DNA from: DASVHS01 sp035468985
GTDB taxonomy: Bacteria > Acidobacteriota > Thermoanaerobaculia > Gp7-AA8
DNA: 64,000 nt
Assembly: GCA_035468985.1 (NCBI GenBank)
Contig: DATISF010000064.1
Location: 62,001-126,000, forward strand
Reading direction: 5' to 3'
Below are positions 33,842 through 40,710 of this stretch, piece by piece. The number at the start of each line of letters is the position of its first letter. Position 1 is the first letter of the stretch. Both the position numbers and the translations under genes were made by a program. The notes below the pieces were generated by a model. The model was given only the letters and a program-made list of their open reading frames with translations. It did not search any database and was not told where the DNA came from.

Positions 33842-34519
33842 TCAGAAGGAAATAACAAAACCAAGATTGACCTGGCCCTGGTAAAAGTCATGTCCTCCAC
33901 TGTCATAGCAGCGATAGCAATGGTTATTGTTGTTGTTGTTGCCACCGAGCGACGTGAAATAACCTCGTGTTTCGAGACGGACACCCAGCTGGTTGTTCAC
34001 CGGCACCTTCACGCCGATTCCCGCCGCGGCGGAGAAGCGGTTGCTCGGGGAGACACCGCTGATGGAAGGATCAAGATTTGCCACTCCGGCGCTGATGATC
34101 ACGTAGGGCGTCGCTGACCGCGACTGGTTGAACGGGATCATCAGCCCGCCGTGGTAGTACGTGACATGAAAATTGGCGACACGGGTGTCCGGCTGAAACA
34201 ATCCGCCCCCGCTCGACGTCAGGTCGGTGTCCTGGCGGCTGACCATCAGATCGAGTTTGAGAGGGGTGTTTCCGAGCGGGATCCCGAAGTTGATGCCGTA
34301 GTTGGCCGCACTCGAAGACTGGACGTCCTCGCCGAACAGGTCCGTGACGTCGGAGTAGATTGTTCCACCCCAGGTGTAGCCGACGAACGGCGTCAGCTCG
34401 AAACGGTTGTCGTAGTTCGGATAACGGTCATAGCGGTCGCGCCGGCCTTGACGCCAGTCCTGCGCGAACAGCATGGATGGGACGGCGAAGAGAATCAGAA
34501 CCAGACAGAGCTTTCGCAT
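33842..34519 (-). CDS. Outer-membrane beta-barrel protein with an Asn-rich loop
   Basis: This is a 225-residue protein with a signal peptide (RKLCLVLILFAVPSMLFAQ), alternating strands and a terminal Phe (LGFVISF), all typical of a small 8-10-strand outer-membrane barrel. GGAGG precedes ATG 34519 on this strand. A loop near residue 195-215 has six Asn in a row followed by HCYRCYDSGGHD, which could bind a metal. The Asn run is encoded by a GTT microsatellite. Ligand unknown. Confidence 0.82.
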   Translation of the reverse strand: MRKLCLVLILFAVPSMLFAQDWRQGRRDRYDRYPNYDNRFELTPFVGYTWGGTIYSDVTDLFGEDVQSSSAANYGINFGIPLGNTPLKLDLMVSRQDTDLTSSGGGLFQPDTRVANFHVTYYHGGLMIPFNQSRSATPYVIISAGVANLDPSISGVSPSNRFSAAAGIGVKVPVNNQLGVRLETRGYFTSLGGNNNNNNHCYRCYDSGGHDFYQGQVNLGFVISF

Positions 34520-34581
34520 GGAGCCTCCAGTGACATCCGCAAGTTGGACGGCCCTCATGGAAATTTCGTTTAATCGCGCCG

Positions 34582-35322
34582 ATGAAGATTGCGACATGGA
34601 ATGTTAACGGGATCCGCGCGCGCAACGCCCAGTTCGTGGAATGGGTCGAACGCGAACATCCCGATGTGATCTGCCTGCAGGAGATCAAGGCGGCGATCCC
34701 GCAGGTCCCGGAGTCGTGCAACATCGAGGGATACACCTGCTACTGGCACGGCGCCGGCGGTTACTCCGGCGTGGCCATGCATGTGCGCGGCGGCTTCGTC
34801 GAGCAGCCGGCCTTCACGCATCCGGAGTTCGATCACGAGACGCGCATCGTTCAGACGCAGATCGGCGACACGGTGTTCGCTTCCGTGTACGTTCCGAACG
34901 GCGGAAAGGACTTCGACGCCAAGATGGCGTTCATGCGCTCGCTCGTCACGTATGCCGGCGACATCCACTCACGCGGCCTGAAGCTCGTGCTGTGCGGCGA
35001 CATGAACATCGCCCGCACCGAACTGGACGTTCATCCGAAGGAGCGCAAGCCGCGTGCAATCGGTCAGCTTCCCGAAGAGCGCGAGCTGCTGGAGACGCTC
35101 ATCGGCCAGGGGCTCGTCGATGTTGGCCGAAAGCTCTACCCCGACGACGAGAACTACTTCACGTGGTGGGCGCCGTGGCGCAATCTGCGGCAGCGCAACA
35201 TCGGCTGGCGGCTCGACTACGTTCTGGCCAGCAAGGAGATCGCCGAGCGCGCGATCGCCTGTCCTTCGTATCGTGAGATCGGGACAAGCGACCACGCGCC
35301 CGTGGTTGCGACGTTTGCGTAA
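34582..35322 (+). CDS. xthA: Exodeoxyribonuclease III
   Basis: This 246-residue protein of the exonuclease III/AP endonuclease family has KIATWNVNGIRAR, the metal-binding Glu in CLQEIKA, LCGDMNIA and the C-terminal catalytic SDHAP. It cleaves DNA at abasic sites in base-excision repair. The length is normal for the ExoIII type. It stands alone between the outer-membrane protein gene and a convergent OmpA gene. Confidence 0.94.
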   Translation: MKIATWNVNGIRARNAQFVEWVEREHPDVICLQEIKAAIPQVPESCNIEGYTCYWHGAGGYSGVAMHVRGGFVEQPAFTHPEFDHETRIVQTQIGDTVFASVYVPNGGKDFDAKMAFMRSLVTYAGDIHSRGLKLVLCGDMNIARTELDVHPKERKPRAIGQLPEERELLETLIGQGLVDVGRKLYPDDENYFTWWAPWRNLRQRNIGWRLDYVLASKEIAERAIACPSYREIGTSDHAPVVATFA

Positions 35323-35343
35323 GTGGAGCGACGCGCGCTCCAC
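35323..35343. terminator. Hairpin between convergent xthA and ompA-like genes
   Basis: GTGGAGCG-ACGCG-CGCTCCAC, a perfect 8-bp stem. Related GTGGAGCGGC-type hairpins occur near 38335-38396 and 54261-54291. It probably terminates both convergent genes. Confidence 0.6.
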
Positions 35344-35354
35344 GTCAGAAGTGC

Positions 35355-35987
35355 TTACTCCAGAACGACGAGGACGACGCGGCGGTTCTGCGACCGGCCG
35401 GCGCGGTTCTTGTTCGAGGCCACCGGAAGCGTGTCTCCGTACGAGATCGTCGACATGCGGTTGAGCGGCATGTTGAACTGGCGCGCCAGATAGCGTCGCA
35501 CCGAATCGGCGCGGCGTTGTGCCAGATCTTCGTTGTAGCGCGAACCACCGGTGTCATCGGTGTGACCCTGGATCTCCAGGAACCACGGCGCGTCGAGTGC
35601 CTTCACTTTGCCCGCGAATTCCGACAGCGCGTCCTGGGCCTTTTTGTCCAGCTCGTACTTGTCGGTGCCGAACTTCACGCGATCCTCGGTGAAGGCCTGC
35701 TCGAAGACGACCTTGCCCTTCGCCAGCACGCCCGCTTCATTGGCGCGCTTCAACGCCTCTTTCGCTTCCTGGCTGAGCTGCCCCAGCGCTGCGTTGGTCT
35801 GATCGAGTTTCGAGTCCGTCGCCTTCTGCTTGGTCTGCAGGTCTTCGACCTGCGAAGCGACCGATTCGATCCTCTTGTTCGTATCGGCCTGAGCTTCTGC
35901 CACCTTTTTATCGACCGCCGACTGTGTAGCGCAGGCGCCGAGGAACACGGCACACGCAGCCACCGATACTGCACGGAGATACTTCAT
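35355..35987 (-). CDS. OmpA family lipoprotein (Pal-like)
   Basis: This 210-residue protein has a lipoprotein signal (FLGAC), a coiled-coil region (about 25-95) and a C-terminal OmpA domain with the peptidoglycan-binding residues in IQGHTDDTGG and NEDLAQRRADSVRRYL. It anchors the outer membrane to the wall. It overlaps the upstream VWFA gene by ATGA and has a ribosome site (AAGGGAG) inside that gene. It is distinct from classical Pal because of the coiled coil. Confidence 0.9.
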   Translation of the reverse strand: MKYLRAVSVAACAVFLGACATQSAVDKKVAEAQADTNKRIESVASQVEDLQTKQKATDSKLDQTNAALGQLSQEAKEALKRANEAGVLAKGKVVFEQAFTEDRVKFGTDKYELDKKAQDALSEFAGKVKALDAPWFLEIQGHTDDTGGSRYNEDLAQRRADSVRRYLARQFNMPLNRMSTISYGDTLPVASNKNRAGRSQNRRVVLVVLE

Positions 35988-36970
35988 TGCGAACTCCCTT
36001 TCTTTTCAGTTCTGGTCTTTCCGCGCGACGCTGAGCTGGTCAGCGCGGGCGGCTCCGTACCGCGATATCCGGCACGGACCCGAACCACTCTTGCTCTACC
36101 GGCAAGCTGAACTGCAATGCGCCGGTACTTTACTTCACCTTTTCCTGTCGGCGAAAAGCCGATCAGATACTGTGCCCGAAGGTCCTTCTGCATCGACTCT
36201 ACGGCCCTTTCGAGCTGCTCCGGATGCCGGCCGAGGTTGAGCTTGCCGCCGGTGAGAATGGCCACGGCCTCGAGCAGGTCGAGGTCCGAAAGCTCCTCGT
36301 ACGGAACAGGTTGATGCGGCTTGAGCTCGGCGGGGTCACGGAGCCCCAGCGGGTAGATCGGAATCGAGCTTCCCTCGAAGATGCGGGCCAGTCCTTCACG
36401 TGTGGTGCGGGAAGCATTGTCGATGCCGTCCGACAGAAGAATCATCGCCCGCGTCGGGTTTTTGCCGAGCTCGTTTCGATCCGGCATCGTGGCCAGCGCG
36501 TCGAAGAACGCCGTTTTTCCGTAAGGCTTTACGTCGAAGAGGGCGCGACGGATGAGGTCGCCGTCCTCGGTGAACGGCACCACCTCGTGCGCCTCCGACT
36601 CCGCGAAGACGTACAGGGCGAAATCGTCGCCTTTCTTCTTGTGCGCGAGCAGCGTCGAGACCGCCGCGCGCGCCGCATCCATCTTGCCGGCCAGAGCCAT
36701 GGAGCCGGAGGCGTCGAGAAGGATCGTGAACGAGACCGGGGCGTTCATCGACTCTTCGAACATGTCCGTCCCGGCGCGCTTGCCGTCGACGTACAGAGCG
36801 ACGTCGCGCTCCTTCAGGTTCGTGATCGGAGCGCCGTTCCGCGCCAGTGCCGTGAAGGGAATCATCACGTAGCCGACCGAAACGGTCTCGTTGAACGTCT
36901 GCGCCGGGGGTTCCTGCGCGCCTGCCGTCGTGGCGAGCGCCAGAAACACGGCAAGCACAGCCTGCCTCAT
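35984..36970 (-). CDS. Secreted VWFA-domain protein (Acidobacterial type)
   Basis: This is a 328-residue protein with a signal peptide (RQAVLAVFLALATTAGAQ) and a VWFA domain with MIDAS residues DASGSMA (DxSxS) and a downstream SDGIDNAS. The N-terminal module (VMIPFTALARNGAPITNLKERDV) and overall layout match the 'VWFA-related Acidobacterial' family (TIGR03436), which supports the phylum call. ATG 36970 was preferred over an upstream TTG at 37015. It is coupled to the OmpA-like lipoprotein. Confidence 0.88.
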   Translation of the reverse strand: MRQAVLAVFLALATTAGAQEPPAQTFNETVSVGYVMIPFTALARNGAPITNLKERDVALYVDGKRAGTDMFEESMNAPVSFTILLDASGSMALAGKMDAARAAVSTLLAHKKKGDDFALYVFAESEAHEVVPFTEDGDLIRRALFDVKPYGKTAFFDALATMPDRNELGKNPTRAMILLSDGIDNASRTTREGLARIFEGSSIPIYPLGLRDPAELKPHQPVPYEELSDLDLLEAVAILTGGKLNLGRHPEQLERAVESMQKDLRAQYLIGFSPTGKGEVKYRRIAVQLAGRARVVRVRAGYRGTEPPALTSSASRGKTRTEKKGSSQ

Positions 36971-37011
36971 GCGCAGAACGAACAAATAACTGGGGGGTGG
37001 TGATTTCCGGC

Positions 37012-37401
37012 TCAATAGCGCTTCATCGGGACGAAGTCAGGGTCGTCCTGATGACTGCGTTCCCACTTCAGGAAGTCATAGTACCCGCAACGGGGACGGT
37101 CCGGATATTCGTGGCACACGCCCGGCCGCGCCTCGTAAACCGTGCACTGGCGCGTCTTCGTGTCGAGGAACATGCAGACGCTCCCGAACACGTCGTCCTT
37201 CTGGTGGCGCAATACCTGCTCGCCCTCGACCGTCTTTGTGAAGCGGCGCTCCGCCGTCTCCACGTCGACTTCGAAATGCTTCGCCAGACGGGCCAGGTCT
37301 CGTTTGCCGACGATGATCCGGTCGTAACTGCAGCAGTAGGCCGGGCACTTCGAGCAGTCGTAGAGAGGTTTCGGAGATGATCCGTTGTCGTACAAGGACA
37401 T
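37012..37401 (-). CDS. YkgJ family cysteine cluster protein
   Basis: This 129-residue protein has Cys16, Cys19, Cys23 and Cys24 in CSKCPAYCC, and further Cys in GSVCMF, RQCTVYE, GVCHEYP and PRCGYY. The family is predicted to bind a metal or iron-sulfur cluster and is of unknown function. It is upstream of the VWFA gene on the same strand with a 41-bp gap. Confidence 0.88.
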   Translation of the reverse strand: MSLYDNGSSPKPLYDCSKCPAYCCSYDRIIVGKRDLARLAKHFEVDVETAERRFTKTVEGEQVLRHQKDDVFGSVCMFLDTKTRQCTVYEARPGVCHEYPDRPRCGYYDFLKWERSHQDDPDFVPMKRY

Positions 37402-37434
37402 GAGAGTCGCGAGAGTTTAGAGGATTGCGTCGGA

Positions 37435-38406
37435 ATGATGAAGAGTGTTGCCGGTCTCTTCGCCGGGTTCCTGACCTCCGCCTGCTGCGCGTCCCTGCCG
37501 AACCTGCCGCAGAAGCGGACGATCGTCCTTCCCGCTCCGTCCGGCTCGCACCGCGTGCAAGAGTCGAGCGCGGTCTGGCGCGACGAGTCGCGCTCGCGCG
37601 ACGTGCCGGTCAGGATCTATGCGCCGGCTGATGTGGCCCCTGCCCCCGTCGTCATCTTCTCGCACGGCATCGGCGAAGACCGCGACTCCTACGCCTACCT
37701 CGGCCGCGCGCTGGCGGCCAACGGCTTCATGGCCGTTCACGTGACCCACGCCGGCACCGACAAGGCCGTTCTCCGGCAGGGTTACTGGAAGCTGTACCGG
37801 GCGACGAAGAAACCGGAGAACTGGCGCAGCCGCCCGCTCGACATCACCTTCGTTCTCGACAAATTGAGCGAGCGCCATGACGTCGACATGACGCGGGTGG
37901 CGGTGGCCGGCCATTCCGCCGGCGCGTTCACGGCCTTCGCACTCGCCGGAGCCCGCGCGCCGAACGGTGAGATGCTCCTTGACCGCCGCGTGCGCGTGAT
38001 CGTTCCGATGTCCGCGCCGCGATTCGAAGGCATCTCTTACGAGGAGATCGCCGTTCCCGCGCTCAACATCACCGGAACGTGCGACTCGAGCATCATCTAT
38101 CGCACACGGCAACGTCACCGGCGGATTCCGTTCGAGCAGACTGGCAGCCCGCATCAGTACCTCGTCACGATCGAAGGCGTGAATCACGACGTGTTCTCGA
38201 ATGCGACCGATCCTCATCATGCTGTGATCGTCAGGCTGACGATCTCCTTCCTGCGCGCGTGGCTGCTCGACGATGGTGAGGCGTTAGCGTGGTTCGACGA
38301 CGCGGGGACCGCAGAGGTGGAGAACGACCGGCTGACCGTGGAGCGGCGCGCGCCCTCGCGCGCCGGCGGCGGCCGAGGACGGCCGCCGCTCCACACTGTG
38401 CGATGA
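37435..38406 (+). CDS. Alpha/beta hydrolase, probable lipoprotein (PAF-acetylhydrolase/chlorophyllase-like)
   Basis: This 323-residue protein has an N-terminal lipoprotein-like signal (FLTSAC) and an alpha/beta hydrolase fold. The oxyanion region is VVIFSHGIGEDRDSY, the nucleophile is the Ser in AVAGHSAGAFTAF, and a late His lies in VNHDVFS. Such proteins hydrolyse esters. The last 20 or so residues (RAPSRAGGGRGRPPLH) are encoded by a GTGGAGCGGCG hairpin repeat and are probably an extension, not part of the fold. Confidence 0.82.
   Translation: MMKSVAGLFAGFLTSACCASLPNLPQKRTIVLPAPSGSHRVQESSAVWRDESRSRDVPVRIYAPADVAPAPVVIFSHGIGEDRDSYAYLGRALAANGFMAVHVTHAGTDKAVLRQGYWKLYRATKKPENWRSRPLDITFVLDKLSERHDVDMTRVAVAGHSAGAFTAFALAGARAPNGEMLLDRRVRVIVPMSAPRFEGISYEEIAVPALNITGTCDSSIIYRTRQRHRRIPFEQTGSPHQYLVTIEGVNHDVFSNATDPHHAVIVRLTISFLRAWLLDDGEALAWFDDAGTAEVENDRLTVERRAPSRAGGGRGRPPLHTVR
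38335..38396. repeat. GTGGAGCGGCG hairpin in 3' end of the hydrolase gene
   Basis: GTGGAGCGGCG at the left is complementary to GCCGCCGCTCCAC at the right, with a GC-rich middle. The same stem end occurs at 35323-35343 and partly at 54261-54291. It encodes the C-terminal extension of the alpha/beta hydrolase. Confidence 0.65.
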
Positions 38407-38416
38407 TTTCCGCCCA

Positions 38417-39005
38417 ATGGACCACGCCGTCCCGCTCGTGCGGGCGTATCTCCAACTCAACGGCGATTTCACGTCCGCGGAATGTCGCATCGTGGCCGGC
38501 GCCGGGCCCAGCGGCTCCCGGACCATCACGGACATCGACATTCTCGCGTTCCGTTTCCCGAGCGGACTGCCGTCGGCGCCCGGTCGGAAGACCCCGCAAG
38601 GTCTCGATATCCGCGAAGTCGATGAAAGTCTCGGCATTCCCCTCGACTGGATCGACATGATCGTCGGCGAAGTGAAAGAGGGTAAGGCTGGGATCGACTC
38701 CGGCGTCCGCGATCCCAGGCTACGTCGTGCCCCTCGCGGCGTTCGGCGCCTTTCCTCCCCGCTCCGAAGTCCCGCCGTGCCGCATCATCTCCCTCGGACA
38801 CGTGCTCGAGTTTCGGCAGCGCTACGTGCGCAAGCACTGGCACATGCCGCGTCACCTTCAGTTCAAGGGTCCCGCGTTCGGATTTCCGATGACCATGGAG
38901 AAGGCGCGCCGCGGTGGTGCCGGAGGCCGCGGTGAAAAGGGCGTCGAGGTCGTGCCGGCGGCAGGGGAGCAACGCCCGCGAAATCAGCACAGGAGACGTC
39001 AATGA
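38417..39005 (+). pseudogene. Uncharacterised gene with apparent frameshift near 38732
   Basis: The first 105 or so codons (from ATG 38417, MDHAVPLVRAYLQLNGDFTS) are in one frame. From about 38735 the plausible protein continues in the next frame (AAFGAFPPRSEVPPCRIISL) and ends at TGA 39003-39005, which overlaps the next start as ATGA. Removing one C from GCCCCT at about 38731-38735 joins both parts into one reading of about 195 residues. The family is not one I recognise (VGEVKEGKA, QFKGPAFGFPMTMEKAR). It may be a real frameshift, a pseudogene or a sequencing error. Confidence 0.7.
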
Positions 39006-39301
39006 AGATTTCCCGTCGATCGTTTGCGCGAAAGACTCTCGTGGCCGCGGCCGCGGCGGCGGTCATGCCGGTCAGCGCCGCCGAGGTCGGCAGCGTCGCG
39101 CAGAACCCCGAGGTTGAAGCCAGAGTGCAGTGGATCGTCGCCAAGTACGGCGCGCACCTGAACGAGACGGAGCGCGCGGATGTGCGGCGCATTGTCAGCG
39201 GAGGCCAGGCGGGCGTCGACACGATGCGCAAGTACGCGCTCGACAACGGCAACGGGCCCGCGGAGCCATTCCGCATCTATCGAAAGGCGCCGAAGCGATG
39301 A
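39002..39301 (+). CDS. Small Tat-exported protein upstream of amidase
   Basis: This 99-residue protein has a twin-arginine signal (SRRSFARKT) and an Ala-rich hydrophobic stretch ending VSAAE. The mature part of about 70 residues is alpha-helical and ends DNGNGPAEPFRIYRKAP. It is coupled by ATGA both to the preceding frameshifted gene and to the following amidase. A small Tat protein next to a cytoplasmic-looking amidase suggests a two-subunit complex in which the small one carries the export signal. That is inference. Confidence 0.75.
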   Translation: MKISRRSFARKTLVAAAAAAVMPVSAAEVGSVAQNPEVEARVQWIVAKYGAHLNETERADVRRIVSGGQAGVDTMRKYALDNGNGPAEPFRIYRKAPKR

Positions 39302-40710
39302 TCAGCGAAGACGTTCTGTACCTCACCGTCCGTGAGCTCGGCGATCGCATTCGTGCGCACAAGCTCTCGCCGGTCGATCTGGCGGAGGCGTATCTCGCGC
39401 GCAGCGAGAAGCTCGGCCCGCGGCTGAATGCCTACGCCACGCTGACGCGCGACCGCGCTCTGCGCGAAGCGCGCGCCGCGGAGAAGGAGATCGGCGCTGG
39501 GAAGTATCGCGGTCCGCTTCACGGCATTCCGTACGCGGCGAAGGATCTCCTCGCCGCGAAGGGTTATCCCACGACGTGGGGCGCCCGCCCGTACGCCGGT
39601 CAGACATTCGATTCCGACGCGAACGTCATCCGCAGGCTGGAGAAGGCGGGAGCGATCCTCATCGGCAAGGCGGCGATGATCGAGCTCGCCGGCGGCATGG
39701 GCTACCGGTTCGGCACCGCGTCGATCAGCGGCGGCGCAAAGAATCCGTGGAACGAAACCTGTTGGACCTGCGGATCCTCGAGCGGTTCAGGCGCGATCAC
39801 GGCGGCCGCGCTGGCCGCGTTCGCCATCGGAACGGAAACGTGGGGATCGATCATCTGTCCGTCGACGTACTGCGGAGTGTCGGGACTGCGGCCGACGTTC
39901 GGACGCGTCGGGCGCGGCGGAGCGATGGCTCTGTCGTACACGATGGACAAGATCGGTCCGATGGCGCGCAGCGCGAACGATTGCGGACTGATTCTCGAAG
40001 CACTGGCGGCGCACGACGGCGACGATGCCATGTCGTTGCCGGAACATGACGCTGCATTCAAGTTCATGGAGCGCCGGACATCTGAAGCCGGTGCTCCACT
40101 GAAAATCGGGTGGGTGACGAACGCATGGAAGGACGTTCAGCCGGACGTCGACGCGATCACGAAGAACGCTCGCGCAGTTCTGGAGAGAGCGGGCGCGAAA
40201 ATCGTCGACGTCGAGCTGCCGGACGGTCCATGGGAAGTGGCCGCGGGTGTGACCATCTCGGTCGAAGGCGCATCCGCATTCGACACGCTGATCGAATCCG
40301 GCCGCGTTTCCGAGCTCACCGATCCTCTCAGCCGCATCGGGGGATTCATCAACGCAACCATTCCCGGGGCCGACTACGTGCGCGCTCAGCGGATTCGCTC
40401 GATTCTGCAGCGCAGGATCGATGCGCTCTTCGACAACGTCGACGTCATCTCCGCGGCGTCGCTTCCGATCGCGGCGACGTCGATGGACACGAACCTCGAG
40501 ACCGATCTCGCCTTCGCCGATCCCCTCGGTGGCATCGGCAATTTCTGTGGGCTCCCGGCGATCAGCGTTCCCTCTGGATTCACGTCGAAGAATCTTCCCA
40601 CGGGAATTCAATTCATCGGACGCGTTCTCGATGACGACAAGGTGCTGGCGGCCGCGAATCTCTTTCAGTCGAAGACGGACTGGCACCGGCGACGGCCGCC
40701 GATCGGATGA
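39298..40710 (+). CDS. Amidase signature family enzyme
   Basis: This 470-residue enzyme has the Ser-cis-Ser-Lys triad: Lys82 in YAAKDLLA, the cis-Ser around 161 in CGSSSGSGAI and the nucleophile Ser184 in GTETWGSII. It has no own signal peptide. The substrate may be an aryl or alkyl amide. It overlaps the small Tat protein gene (ATGA) upstream and the SulP gene (ATGA) downstream, so all are expressed together. The Trp in WTCGSSSG next to the active site is not typical of GatA. Confidence 0.92.
   Translation: MISEDVLYLTVRELGDRIRAHKLSPVDLAEAYLARSEKLGPRLNAYATLTRDRALREARAAEKEIGAGKYRGPLHGIPYAAKDLLAAKGYPTTWGARPYAGQTFDSDANVIRRLEKAGAILIGKAAMIELAGGMGYRFGTASISGGAKNPWNETCWTCGSSSGSGAITAAALAAFAIGTETWGSIICPSTYCGVSGLRPTFGRVGRGGAMALSYTMDKIGPMARSANDCGLILEALAAHDGDDAMSLPEHDAAFKFMERRTSEAGAPLKIGWVTNAWKDVQPDVDAITKNARAVLERAGAKIVDVELPDGPWEVAAGVTISVEGASAFDTLIESGRVSELTDPLSRIGGFINATIPGADYVRAQRIRSILQRRIDALFDNVDVISAASLPIAATSMDTNLETDLAFADPLGGIGNFCGLPAISVPSGFTSKNLPTGIQFIGRVLDDDKVLAAANLFQSKTDWHRRRPPIG

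Noticed and set aside
39298..40710. GatA subunit of glutamyl-tRNA amidotransferase
   Set aside because: The triad is present but neighbours are not gatB/gatC, and the region around the active site (CWTCGSSSG) differs from GatA; a general amidase is a better call.
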